Assembly: GCA_022539475.1 (NCBI GenBank)
Contig: VCMS01000473.1
Span: forward strand, 1-43,647
DNA: 43,647 bases
DNA from: Gracilaria domingensis
Taxonomy: Eukaryota > Rhodophyta > Florideophyceae > Gracilariales > Gracilariaceae
Reading direction: 5' to 3'
Both the position numbers and the translations under genes were made by a program. A model generated the notes under the pieces. The model was not told the DNA's origin and searched no databases. It worked only from the letters and a program-made list of their open reading frames with translations. Shown piece after piece: positions 1 through 10,369 of the stretch. The first letter of the stretch is position 1. Each line of letters opens with the position of its first letter.

Positions 1-1000
1 AGTTCCTTCTCCGGATATAGTATTCTTTGCGGAGAAATGCCATATGCGTCTGTTTGACCTTTTGGTAATGGGTCTTAACTTCGCATCGAAGTTGCCGCTT
101 AATTAAGCGGCCTGCGCCTTCATCCATCGCTTGTGCTGAGCGACCGGCTACCATTTTGGTTAACACAATCCTTGCAAGCTTCTGTATCCCTCTGACGGGT
201 AGTAGAAAGCGTTTCTCTGAGCCTGGATTGCATACCGGTGGCTGTACTCTTGACAATACCAGACTGCAACGGTGCTAGCCGTTACCTTTCGTGGATCTTG
301 GCATGTTGTACGCTACGTATCAGCGTCGCGTATACAAATCAATTCTTAGGCTTGATCTGCACATGAAGATCTTAACTGCTTTATGCATGGTAGGGTTAAT
401 CGTTCTACCTGACGCATTTGATTGGGGGTGTAGATTGGTTCGTAATATATGATTCTTGACACTCAAAGATCCGACAGAGTCCTGGAAAAACTTCGACGTG
501 AACTGTGAAGTTATCTGATAATAGATGACGTTGTCTGACCGTAACAAGACCAGTGGGTAACAAAAGCTTGTGCACCACGGTGGCCGTATCCCGTTTCAGC
601 GGGAACTGTCCGTCCAACCTTAGAGAAAACCGATCGGTGATACGAAGGTATCGTGATTCGCTTCTTGCGGTTCTGATCATTCACCTCAAGATATCGATAG
701 CGCATAAACTCAAAGGAGACCGTGCTGGGACAGAGTTAACTTCTTCGAGTAACTTACGAGGTTTCAACGTTATTCCTTGGGCATTACTATGTCGATGCAA
801 TAGCGTCGTACTGCGTAGCAGTCATGCCTTGACGGTTCAAGTAAATTCTCACGCAGGGTCCAAGTATAGTTTTCGAACCTCCTGGGTGGGCTCCTACTTC
901 GACGAATAGTGTGTCTGACCAAAAACGGTTTTGGGCAGCGAAGTATGGGACGGCAATTTGGGTATACGGCTTCACCACCTAACAGGTACCCCTGATCGTA
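1..1000 (-). pseudogene. Element A integrase relic
   Basis: Short stretches in shifting minus-strand frames match the integrase of element B. Around 370-425 a run reading HPQSN...NPTMHK corresponds to the HPQCNGQVERYNRTM motif that holds the catalytic glutamate. Around 545-770 a run with VRTVP and AQAFVTHW corresponds to the catalytic core, and the DNA shares the block ACCGATCGGTGAT with element B. The 820-1000 segment sits where the zinc-binding domain should be. No frame stays open for more than about 90 codons, so no functional enzyme can be encoded. The C-terminal part and any chromodomain are off the window or unrecognisable. Confidence 0.7.
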
Positions 1001-1070
1001 TCTGAAAAGGTAATCGATTCTCTCCATTGGACGAAGCGCGAATTCGCGTACAAACTCATTCCGTTTGCTG

Positions 1071-3036
1071 TTCTCGGATCATGCTCCTCGGGAGTGATGG
1101 GTACAAAAGATCAGTCAAGGGAGTCAACTTCTCAGAAGTGAGCAGGATGTCGCTCAAAAGATGTCATCTGAAGCAAAGATTCGACAACTGCTTGTTCTTC
1201 CACTGAGCATGGTATTCGTCCAGATCGTCAACTGGTGCCGCTTGTGGCATTTGTTCCCAGCGGGAGAGTGGCCATGCCTGAGTTCAAAGCGTTCCTTTTT
1301 TGTACGTAACTGTGATCGTAACTCTCGATAACTCAAGCGCCAACGCATCAAGCGTCTGATTGGTTCCGAGTATTTCATTGAGCATCGGCAGAGATGAGTG
1401 GTCCGTATGTACGTAAATGTTGCCATAAGATATGGCCTCAGTGTAGTTAGAGCCCATACACACGGCTAAGGGCACTCTTTCTCCGAACTGAGTCAGTCTT
1501 TACGATTCTGTAGTTCAGGATGCGACCAGTATCCAATTGAACGTCTTCACGCCGTCTTCGGTGAGCTGAAACGGGCCGCACCACCTGGGTGCTGATGGCG
1601 TCAGTGTCTACTTCGAATGGAAGTCCTAGCTTTAGGCAAAGCCAAGATTGGCGTGACGTTAACTAGGCGTCAGATCTGCGAAAGGCGACGCTTCCGCGTC
1701 GCCTAGGGGTTCAGTTGAACTGGTTGACCTTTTCTCAAAGGTGGTTAGAGGGGTCGCATATCTGCGAAGTTCGGCACAAAACCGATATCATTTACAAAGA
1801 CCAGAGAAACTGCCGGGAAGTTCAGTTTGTGTCGCAGGTGTTTCGCTCCTTCAGCGACTTCACGGCGAACTGCGTCAACTGAGAGCTTGTCGAGGTCGAT
1901 GATAGTCCCTAGGTATTTTTGACAGAATCTGTGAAGAAGCTGCACTTTTGAGTTTCAAGTCGTAATGCCCGCGTCCTGAAGACTCTCACTCAACAGAGTT
2001 CGGAGTGTGTTTAGTGGTCAACAAGGTTTATCGGAGAAACGATGATATCGTCAGATACACGCAAGCTCGGTTTTTCCACTTGAATCGGCCAAGAGGAATA
2101 TAGATAGCCGTTGACACGTAGCCGGTGCGTTTGGATAATCCGAACGGCATTCGTTTAAACCGCTACACAACTTGTGTGGACACAAAAGCAGTTTTGTCGC
2201 TTATCCTTTTCACAGATCGGACTTGCCAGTATTCCGCAATTGCATCTCAAGGCGTGAAGCTGTACATCCCAAGCGAGTCAATGTATTCGTCCATCCTGGG
2301 TATGGGATAAACGTCTTTGACGGTGACCGAATTTAGACGACGGTAATCAATACAGAATCGCCATGATCCGTCCGCTTTTGGAACTAGCACCACGGGTGAG
2401 GCCAAGCGGATTGAGCCGCCTCTATGACGCCAGCGCGTAACATCTTCTCAACCTGAGATTGCTCTTCTTCCCTAGCTTTGGGACCAGCCCGTATGGGTGT
2501 TGGGAAATGGGGTTAGTACCTGGAAGTAGGTCAATACGGTGTTTCGTGATTCTAATTGTCCCGAGGGATCCATCCCACATGGGTGTGAACTCCTCAACAT
2601 TTCTCTTAGCTTATCTCTATGAGATTCAGGTACATGATCAAAATTCAACTGTTCCAGTTCCTTGACAGGGTCTGTATCTTCCGTTCCTGGTGCAACGCTT
2701 TACCCTCGGTGGGTGCCAGCGATTCGGTGACTTCGCTCGCCGGTGTAACCAATGCGGTAAAGCGGTTTCCGCTGATCCTCCCCCGCCTTAGCATCGGTTA
2801 TTACCGAGAACATCCGCAACGGGTATCTTCGTTGGTACGATAGCAGCAGGGTGTGGGAGAGTGGTACCAAGGATTTGGTTTTTAGCTAACCCTGTCGGGT
2901 TGTTCCAAAGTTGGCGACCAAACTCTGAATAGTTTGTAGAGTTCCACGGAGATTACTCCGTTTGCCAAAGCGAGTTGCTTCTGATCATACAATGATGGCA
3001 ATGGTTGTACCACACGTAGACCAGACTGCTTAGTAG
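1071..3036 (-). pseudogene. Element A reverse transcriptase and RNase H relic
   Basis: Islands of similarity to the B and C pol proteins occur in the expected order. An RNase H piece at 1284-1475 contains VHTDHSSL and ends YKKGTL. A connection-region piece at 1745-1945 reads KYLGTI and FVPNFAD. An RT piece at about 2262-2400 encodes, on the minus strand, the motif around PRMDEYIDSL and a tryptophan-arginine-phenylalanine run. The 2880-3030 segment matches the protease-RT spacer. The islands lie in different frames separated by indels. The YLDD catalytic motif is not preserved in an open frame. This is a dead pol gene. Confidence 0.75.
1683..1704. repeat. GC-rich perfect hairpin inside the element A RT relic
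   Basis: AGGCGACGC, a TTCC loop, then GCGTCGCCT form a perfect 9-bp stem. It has no counterpart at the matching position of elements B or C and interrupts the RT relic. Its core resembles the LTR hairpin of element B at 15311-15334. Confidence 0.5.
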
Positions 3037-3764
3037 TTATGGTGACCCAAACTTAGGATTGCGCAGGATTGCGATGGCATGAGCCACATGGAGCTTAGAT
3101 GATACCGGGCTGACGGTTGGAACTTCCTGTGCAGCAGGGAGCGAGACGCGCTTGCGCGTAGCTCTCTTTAGCGGTTTCCTTACAATCGGTATTTCGGAAC
3201 CATCATCCATGGTAACAACTCGAGCTCGAGGTCGAATCGCTTCAACAAAACGATCACAAAAGTCAGAACCCAGTATCACCGGTGCGGCAATGCTTTTGCA
3301 AACCATGATATCCACCTTAACCATACAGGTTCCTAATCGTACCATGAGAGGTATGTACCCAAGAGTACGCAACGGGTTATTGTTGGCATCTGCGATGTCC
3401 AAACCTGGACCATGACGAATTTCATCCCGTAGCGCGGGTCGCACCAACTCAAGGTGAATCAGGTTCGGTGCAGCTCCTGTATCCAACAGGGACAACTGTC
3501 GAACCATGAACTGGTTAAACAAGCCAAGATCGGCATAAACTTTGTAGTTTCTCTTGGCCATCACAAGAACTCTTTCCGGAATACGGAGATTACGGGACCG
3601 TATCCACGGACGACGTAGAACCGAAAGGTGTTCTGAGCTCACGTCAGTTGCAGCCGCTATCCTTGAAAGGATTCTAACAGCTGGGGAGCGAAGCTGTGAC
3701 GCCTCGGGCGCCTTCAACTTCGGCTCGGAAGGCGTCCCTCTCGTAGGAGAAACTCCCGAAGTCA
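3037..3764 (-). CDS. Element A pol N-terminus: retropepsin-type aspartic protease
   Basis: An open frame of about 240 codons starts in the -1 frame at the gag stop and encodes the retroviral-type protease that would process the Gag-Pol precursor. The catalytic motif is LLDTGAAPNL about 90 residues from the first methionine at 3717. A second conserved block, VILGSDFCDRFVEAIRP, follows about 55 residues later and matches the hydrophobic second half of the protease fold in B and C. There is no obvious independent start, and synthesis by frameshifting from gag is expected. The frame ends at 3037 at an indel rather than at a natural domain end, so pol is truncated here. Confidence 0.8.
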
Positions 3765-3771
3765 GTTTTTC
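3737..3771 (-). promoter_or_regulatory. Element A gag-pol -1 frameshift signal
   Basis: On the minus strand the last gag codons read CAG AAA AAC TGA. The heptamer GAAAAAC (3765-3771) abuts the stop. After a 12-nt spacer that ends in GGGAG comes a hairpin of six pairs, two of them G-U (3747-3752 with 3737-3742). Pol lies in the -1 frame. Elements B and C have the same arrangement with different first bases of the heptamer. Confidence 0.65.
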
Positions 3772-5900
3772 TGAACGGGGCTCACCGAATTCGGTGCGTG
3801 AACTCCGTTCGGGGGGCCTAACTGAACCCCATGCGTGGGTACTTCGCCTTGAACCTGGTTCGAAGGTGCCTGTGCCGGAACGGCGGGCTGAGCATAAACC
3901 GGAACCGGTAATCCCAGTTCAGCTCTGGCCTTATCATATTCCTTTCGTGGAACAGATTCCTTTTCCTCGGGTGGGAGGGCGTCGTAATACGCAATAATTT
4001 TCGGCCTGTGCGACGGCGGAAATACGCACTGCGTCGATACGTGACCTGGAAGGTAGCACTGGTAACACATGACCGAGGCCGGTTTGACGCGAGGGCGATT
4101 GTCCACTCGACGTTGTGGTGCTGTGTCCTTCCACCCTGGACGGTTCAGACGCGACGAATTGTTAGCGTAAGGCAGCGGGGCTGCAGGCACCCGGACACTT
4201 TGGGTATACAATGCGGGGTCTTCTTCCGTGCTCGGAATCGAGGTTGACGGCAGGTCCGTAGATCCGTAAGAATCGGGGTTACTTCCGATGAAGAGGACGT
4301 TATCAGCATCACCGACAGCAGTTTCACGTCGCGAAACCGACATCGATGGTGACGAACTCTCCGCGAGTAGCGCTTTCGAGCGGCGCTGCCCCCGGTTGCG
4401 GGCTCGATACGTCTCTCCTTCCGCCTGGGCGTAATTAACCAACTCTAGGTACGTCATTCGGCGTTTTTCCTCCCGTCGGCGAGCGACCAACGACCGAATG
4501 GTGGGGTCCAAACCATCAACAAACATGGTACACCGCTCGTGTGCGGAATACACATTACCACATCGGTGAAACGCTTTGTTCAACCGCGTTGAATAAACCG
4601 TTTCAGATTCTCCACTCTTCTGTCTGGTGTCGCGAACAGCAAGAGCAGCGCTGTAAATTGCGTTGGAAGTCGCGTACGACCTGAGAAGGTAGTTCACGGC
4701 TTCCGGCCAACACGTGACTCCTCCTTCCGAGGCTCTCGAGGTTCCTCGAACTGAGTTGTACTGATCTTCCGCAGTCCCTGTTAGGAAGTACGGCAGTGCC
4801 ACATATGCCTGTGCTTCACTTATACCGAGTATATCGCCCTCCTGGACGAACCTGGCAAGGAAATCCAAGATAAGGATAGGATCTGTCCCCGAGAATTTCC
4901 TTGTTTCAAGGGTAACATTCAACCTTCGAATGTAGTCCTTCACCTTACCGGTTCCTCGCGAGGAGCGATTCGAAGTAACATCTTCCAACCGATAATAGCG
5001 GTACGACAACAGCTTTGTGTAGAGCGGGTCCGTCGGCTTTAACTCTTTGAGTCCCAAGTGGCGCCGTCCTTTCACGCGCCATCTCATCACTGCCTGAGTA
5101 GACTGCGTCGCTTTCGACCGTGTCGAACGTGACCTATGACGGTTTTCATCACTATCAGATGAATCTGACGAACTGTCTTCAGTCATGCCGCTCGAGTCAG
5201 AGCGCGATGAATCCGAATCATAGTGAACTCGTTTTGGATGTCGACGTTTCTGCTTCACCGAACGATGGTCTTCATCTGCAGATGGATTTCCTTGAGGAAC
5301 CTGTGCGTCCACAGCTTCATCCATACGGATTGTATCCTCCAGCGTTTCCAAGCGCGAACGAATTCGACAGATATCGGTGCGCATTTCCTCGACAAATGCC
5401 CGGTACTCCGTGACGAAGACGTCTGGGGTACCCAGATTTTCCATACTGGAATTCACGTCCCTTCTCAGAAGACGTAAGTCTCCTGAGACATCCCTCACCT
5501 GGGCATTATCAACCTGCGTCGTCAACGAGGTAATATCCTGTAGGAGTTCCACGTGAGCAGCGTGATTAATATCCAAGCGGGATTCCAACCTAGCCAACTC
5601 GGCTACGGTAGCAGCGTTAGGATTAACCATGGATGGTGTCTCAACGACGGGTTGAGCAGAACCCACATTTCCCTTGGGTGCTTCCGTAACTGAACGCGTT
5701 CTCCGGGGGCGGGGTACGACCTCAAGAGGTTGCGCCTCATCTGGGATAGACCGGGATGTCGGTGCAACGGGTGGAACCGCAGCTGACGACCGCGCTGAAC
5801 CAGCTCGAGAACCTCGAGGCGGTTGCGGCATACTGAAAACCAGTAAGCGATCTGATCCAGATGATCCAGTTAAACTCGTACACGAGTCTCCAAAGAACAA
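3762..5900 (-). CDS. gag: Element A Gag polyprotein
   Basis: An uninterrupted 712-codon frame encodes the capsid/nucleocapsid protein that would form cytoplasmic virus-like particles and bind element RNA. In order it has a Pro/Ser-rich N-terminus, a predicted coiled coil (about residues 100-200, with the family block DLRLLRRDVNS and later SRLETLE), a Ser/Asp/Arg-rich tract (about 215-265), a conserved retrotransposon-gag core from ELKPTDPLYTKLLSYRYYRL through EGGVTCWPEAV to RCGNVYSAHERC, and a zinc knuckle CYQCYLPGHVSTQC of exact CX2CX4HX4C form near residue 600. The first ATG is at 5900, but the methionine 23 codons later (5831), MPQPPRGSR, better resembles the starts of the B and C Gag proteins. 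It ends at the frameshift heptamer. Confidence 0.9.
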   Translation of the reverse strand: MFFGDSCTSLTGSSGSDRLLVFSMPQPPRGSRAGSARSSAAVPPVAPTSRSIPDEAQPLEVVPRPRRTRSVTEAPKGNVGSAQPVVETPSMVNPNAATVAELARLESRLDINHAAHVELLQDITSLTTQVDNAQVRDVSGDLRLLRRDVNSSMENLGTPDVFVTEYRAFVEEMRTDICRIRSRLETLEDTIRMDEAVDAQVPQGNPSADEDHRSVKQKRRHPKRVHYDSDSSRSDSSGMTEDSSSDSSDSDENRHRSRSTRSKATQSTQAVMRWRVKGRRHLGLKELKPTDPLYTKLLSYRYYRLEDVTSNRSSRGTGKVKDYIRRLNVTLETRKFSGTDPILILDFLARFVQEGDILGISEAQAYVALPYFLTGTAEDQYNSVRGTSRASEGGVTCWPEAVNYLLRSYATSNAIYSAALAVRDTRQKSGESETVYSTRLNKAFHRCGNVYSAHERCTMFVDGLDPTIRSLVARRREEKRRMTYLELVNYAQAEGETYRARNRGQRRSKALLAESSSPSMSVSRRETAVGDADNVLFIGSNPDSYGSTDLPSTSIPSTEEDPALYTQSVRVPAAPLPYANNSSRLNRPGWKDTAPQRRVDNRPRVKPASVMCYQCYLPGHVSTQCVFPPSHRPKIIAYYDALPPEEKESVPRKEYDKARAELGLPVPVYAQPAVPAQAPSNQVQGEVPTHGVQLGPPNGVHAPNSVSPVQKN

Positions 5901-6060
5901 GAAAACTCAATAAACCTTCTCGGCAAACTACCACGTCAGCGGTTCACGTTCAAAAGTTGTCAACCTCCAAAACTCTAAAGAGTTCCCTAATCGTTGTCAG
6001 AAGACGGTGATCCGTCAACAATCAAGTCAATTCCACGACAGTGTCCTAAAACGGTTCTAA

Positions 6061-6072
6061 GTCGGGAGACCA
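6061..6072 (-). promoter_or_regulatory. Element A tRNA primer binding site
   Basis: On the minus strand TGGTCTCCCGAC begins three bases inside the 5' LTR boundary. The same 12 bases follow the 5' LTRs of B and C. The inferred tRNA 3' end is GTCGGGAGA followed by CCA. I cannot assign the amino acid. Confidence 0.75.
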
Positions 6073-6075
6073 CTT

Positions 6076-7049
6076 TGTGGGGCAAACTCGGGAGAGTGAA
6101 ACCCACCAGACTGTCCGAAGGTCCGCTCTCGTGAGAGATGGCAGACCAGTGACAGAGCCCTCTGTACCACCGTAACTCGGTTGTAAGGCCTAAGTGGCAA
6201 CTGGCTATACCTACAGAGGTGCTAGGCCACGTCGTGAGGAAACGATGAGAAACTCCAGAGATGAGGTGGTATCGGCAACGATGAAACACGACCAACGACA
6301 GGTGTAGTCCCGAGAGGGAAAGCAACAGAAAACAACAACCAAACAACACCCACACGCGACGGGTAGGGCCTCCTCGGCACTGGGACCGGAGCGGGGCGAG
6401 ATCCTCCAACGGTAATGCACGGGTTTCCGTAAACACGGCAAAACTCTATACAGAGTCGGATCACTTCGTAATCTAGTCCTATACCTCCTCGGTACGACCC
6501 TCAGGTCCCGACATCAACGACAGATGTTCCTCAAAGGTACCGAGAGGGTAGGACCACCGTAACCAGACGTGGCTATACTCGCGAGAGTGATAACCCACGT
6601 AGGCGGTTGGCGCCAGAGCCTCACTCGTGTAGAGTCCACTCAGGAGAGCGCTACTCGACAAAGAGTTCAGTTAGAAGTGCTCGGGTTGACTTTACAAAGG
6701 TGCTCGCGACGACGAGGTCGAGCTCACCTAACTAGGTCTAAACTAACTATGTACACGTGGTGCACACCCGCAGGGGTCCGTACACGTGGCTAGCCCAGTG
6801 TCAGGCACCTCAGGTGCACTACCTATTGTCCCGTAATATGCACACACACGGTGGTGTAGTACACGCGTCCACCTAGCGGTATTGGCCAGCAATGGCAACC
6901 CTGATTACAGGTAACTGTGGGAAAGCCATTCCAAAAGTAACCGCCAAAATTGGGTCCAACTCATAACTCTTCGAGTGCATCCTCGTATCACTCCCTTGAG
7001 TATATGAGGCGCATCATCCTGATAACCACGCAAATTGCGTTGCTCTACA
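6076..7049 (-). repeat. Element A 5' LTR (974 bp)
   Basis: On the plus strand the repeat runs from TGTGGGGCAA, directly after the primer binding site, to TTGCTCTACA. These ends are an imperfect inverted repeat matching at 8 of 10 positions. Read in element sense the LTR begins TGTAGAGCAACGC, very close to the start of the element C LTR (TGTAGAGCCACGC). It is longer than the 740-bp and 765-bp LTRs of B and C, and I did not see their AT-rich block in it. Both ends are inferred by homology because the 3' LTR is outside the window. Confidence 0.7.
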
Positions 7050-7068
7050 TGAAGGAGGAGAAAGGGTG

Positions 7069-7489
7069 ATGACGTCAGAGCTGGATGCCATAAAGAACGA
7101 CCTTGCACATAGGTGGAAGCTGAACGCACGCTAATTTCGACGTCAGACGTGGCAGACCGGATGGAATGTCCCGATCGCGCCATGTCTGAATGTTACCAGC
7201 TGACTTGCACGACAAAGCGCTGAAGACCACCCTGTCCAAAGTGTGCGAGAAATTGGAAATCCGGAGGAACGTGCCAAGGGCGGAGGCAAAGCATATGAGT
7301 TCACCGAGACATAAGATGGAGTCGCTGGAGGTGGAAATTCTACAGGAACCATGCAGCCCCGGCGGGAAAAAGATGCTCTTCTTGAAAGCCCGCCGGAGGA
7401 GGTCAGCTACAGATGGAACCACACCAAGCACAAGGAGATGGCGGCAACACTGCTTCTATCTGTCATTATTATCCTTCCGGAGCCCATAG
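7069..7489 (+). pseudogene. Coding-like fragment of unknown origin
   Basis: A short frame ending at 7135 reads MTSELDAIKNDLAHRWKLN, and a second open frame of 99 codons occupies 7190-7489, rich in Lys/Arg/Glu with possible amphipathic helix. Together they look like pieces of one frameshifted protein into or beside which element A inserted. I do not recognise a family. It may equally be chance, as the frames are short and no start, stop or splice signals are convincing. Confidence 0.25.
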
Positions 7490-8168
7490 TACAGCGTGAT
7501 TGAGTCATAAATGTGATTCTTTCCTGTACTACGTCTGTAACCATTTAATACATTTCCTGCTATTTTTGTGGTCTTGCTCTGCCTGCGCTGCGGCGCATTT
7601 ATTTACTGTGCTCGGCGAACGAGATATGTCTCAGTTGTGTCCTAAAAGCTGGCAATTTCGGACATATTTTGAACCATATCCGGCATGCTGAATAAGGCAT
7701 TCTTTCGGCCATATTTGAAGGCCATATTTTGGCTCTGTTTAGGACGAATACTGCCCAAATATTGTCCGAACATTTTGACCATTTTTCGATCACATTAAAA
7801 ACATGTATGGGCCAAATTTGGGCCTTGCAAAATGCTCATAGGGTAGAGTGAAGAATGCTCCTAAATGAATTTGACTGGGTAGAACGATACTATCAAACCT
7901 TTTAGCGTGCATGAAGAAACTTTGTTAAGCGTATGTGCCCGGGATGGTAACTTTCGAGACTCGAAGGTCCGGGGCGACGAGTAAGTTGCTCTTAGAATCG
8001 AGAAGTAACACGGGTCTGACTTGCTAGCGTAGGACAACGCGGAAAAACCCGAATACGACACATGAAGGAGTGGTGAGTGACAGAAAGTGAAGTACTGCAA
8101 TGTGAGTTTTATTTGAATGCAAATAGACACCAGGTCTGAGTTAAAAGTGTATTTCTTGGAGTCACTCT

Positions 8169-8300
8169 GAGTGCATTCGGAAGGAAACTACGAGCCTCTT
8201 GCAGTTAATGTGAGTGCATTAGGAAGTAAACAATAGGCCTCTCGGTTCCAATTACGTGAATACACAAGGAGTGCATTTGACAGAATGGTAGTTAAGGTCC
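8169..8300. repeat. Imperfect tandem repeat, 43-bp first period
   Basis: Units start with GAGTGCATT at 8169, 8212 and 8269. The first two share GAGTGCATT, GGAAG and AAAC, and then a GCCTCT word. The third is partial. The function is unknown. Confidence 0.5.
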
Positions 8301-8504
8301 ATTTGAGTACGTGGGTAGTGTCCATTTGGAAGAAGATGTGATTACAAGCTGATTGCAGTTGGAGCGCCGTAGTGTTAATGCGCAATCATATTGAAATCCA
8401 TATTTTGAAATAAATTACCCATCTATTGAGATAAATTTCGCAACATTTCAGAAGCATTTTTGCATGTCCCTTGCGTTCCTAATTTTGCAAATTTTCTTTT
8501 AGGG

Positions 8505-9890
8505 AGTCTCCTTAACTCCGATAGAGTCCTTGTGATAGCAGAGAGGACTTATGAGGTCTGCGCCGACTTCGCCTTATCACACCAGTTTATGGTTCTGCAA
8601 TTGTCTGTGCAAGACACGGGCGCTACGCCCAACCTTACTCAATCCTTTTTTTGCTCCCGGCATTTCGGGAATTTGTTCGCTATGGTCCAGGTTCGGATAT
8701 CGCTGACGCAAAAAGACATCACGTTCCGCACTGTTGGTTACCTGAATCTCACTGTCAGACTTGGAACGTACGTGGTTAAATTCGAAGTTGATGTCTGCGA
8801 TTCACTCGCTGCTCCGGTTATACTCCGTTGTAACTTTTGTGACCGTTTTGTTGAAGCGATACGCCCGAGGGCAACAACTTTGGAAATGGAGGACGATAAA
8901 ACGATTTCGATTGTTTAGAAGTCATTGAAGCGCGCAAGTAGGAAGCGCGTTGGCTTTCCTGTGGCCCAAGAGGTTCAAAAATTGAATCAGAGAGCGGTAA
9001 AGCTTCTCGTAGTGACATCCGTTCCAATCCTTTAGGAAGTCCAGGTGTCGGGGCACTTTATCTTCAAACAACATGGAATTCAATTTGTTAAACTTTTCTC
9101 GTTGTCACGCGATGGGCAAAAAATCTTTTTTGGCTGATGGTGTTTCTTATGTAGAGCATGATCAACTGCTTAATGTACGGGTTGCTAGCTTTTGAAACGC
9201 CACCCAATGCCTAGTCAACAGCAAGTCACTGGGCTCAGCTCTAGCGCATTTGAAGGCGCTCGTACAAAAGAGAATCCCAACGTCAGAGGTTCTTGGCGTA
9301 CAAGAAGCTAAGAAGGAGGGAATCGTCCATGAAATTCCGTCTCTTCGGACGGTTTGATTAATGGAAACTAAGGTGTCTGGAAGCAGTTGCTATCGAAAGT
9401 AGTTGCTACTAAAAAGAAAAATCTAGCTACGTGGAGTATCGAACGATTGTTGATCTTGATTAACTACAAATTGCTTCTTGGCAGAGAACATACCACTTTC
9501 ATCGAAGAATTAGACAAGTTACTTTACACCATGTTCCAGCATGTGCTTTAAGGCTGGAGATTGTGAGGCACTCTCAGAAAGTTTACTTGTAAGTGAATAG
9601 GACTGCATGAAACAATGGGAATAACGAAGCACCGTATTGAACTAGTTTTAGATACTTTCCTTATCGTGTAACATTTTTATTGGGTAAACCTGGAAGCGTG
9701 GTGAGAAAGAAAGTCTGAGGTCAAGGAAATGCTCCATACTGACGTAATGAAGCCTGATCAGTTGTTATTGGCACCGAGCATTGTGTTTTTTTAAAGCTTG
9801 TATGGAGAGTGGCGTTGTTGATGGATTACAGAGGAATCAACGCCGTTACGGTCAGAGACGTTTATTCGATTATTCATAAGTCTAGGCGTA
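8505..9890 (+). pseudogene. Element E: 5'-truncated pol relic (protease to early RT)
   Basis: A plus-strand frame (8460-8918) covers the protease domain. It has DRVLVIAERTYEVCADF, then SVQDTGATPNL in place of the DTG active-site loop of the family, then SLAAPVILRCNFCDRFVEAIRP. It is closest by eye to element A's protease. After a TAG stop the same order of pol landmarks continues in broken frames: KRASRKRVGFPVAQEV (about 8925), VLGVQEAKKEG (about 9295), KHRIELV (about 9630) and MDYRGINAVTVRDVYSI (about 9815-9875), which is the start of RT. Nothing recognisable follows 9890. No gag, primer site or LTR precedes it, so it is truncated on both sides. Confidence 0.75.
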
Positions 9891-10369
9891 CGGGGATATA
9901 TATTTACGTCAGGTGATTTTCGAATCTTATCATAAATGTGAAATCAAGCTCATGCGCCTCGTATATGAAACAACAGAAAAATCGCTTTTGTAAAAACAGG
10001 TGCTGAATGGATGTTGACAAAGTAGAACACAGTAACGACAATGCAATAGTGCTACCTGGTACCACAAAAACATAGTAGCGCTATTTAGAATCATGCAATA
10101 TATCTTAAGAAAAAAAGTAAAGTCTCGAACATCTGTTATTATTAGTTAAGGCTATCGGTCTCCGTTTTAGCTAAACTTAGCAGTCAACAACAAATTTGGC
10201 AGAAAATGTTGCACCAAGCCGATTGGGGTAGCACTATGCTGAAGAAGACGATATTCCCGTTGGCTATACAAACGGTGCTTATTATAGAACCTAAATAACT
10301 ACGTTATATAACGTTCTTTACACGTTATTTATCTGGGTACGTTACTTACGTGCTACATATTTCCACTTC

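Larger units (their letters stand above)
1..7049 (-). mobile_element. Element A: Ty3/gypsy retrotransposon, partly decayed, left end off window
   Basis: The minus-strand order is 5' LTR (6076-7049), primer binding site (6061-6072), gag (5900-3762), protease (to 3037), then relics of RT, RNase H and integrase down to base 1. The 3' LTR and the partner target-site duplication lie outside the window. Gag and protease are open, while everything left of about 3030 is broken by many indels and stops. The element belongs to the same family as B and C, sharing gag architecture, primer binding site and frameshift signal, but is clearly diverged from both. The sequence right of 7049 is taken to be the pre-insertion flank. 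Confidence 0.85.
7050..8500. other. Flanking DNA between elements A and E
   Basis: The composition changes to AT-rich after about 7490. At 7050-7489 short plus-strand frames look coding-like (see the separate entry). From about 7560 to 7850 there are several loose copies of a GGCCATATTT-like word. At 8169-8300 there is a short imperfect tandem repeat. I recognise no gene here. Confidence 0.5.

Noticed and set aside
5987..6436. A 149-codon minus-strand frame in the element A LTR
   Set aside because: It crosses the primer binding site and LTR boundary and has no counterpart in B or C.
8169..8300. Possible CRISPR-like array
   Set aside because: Only two to three diverged units with unequal spacing, in a eukaryotic repeat region with no cas genes.
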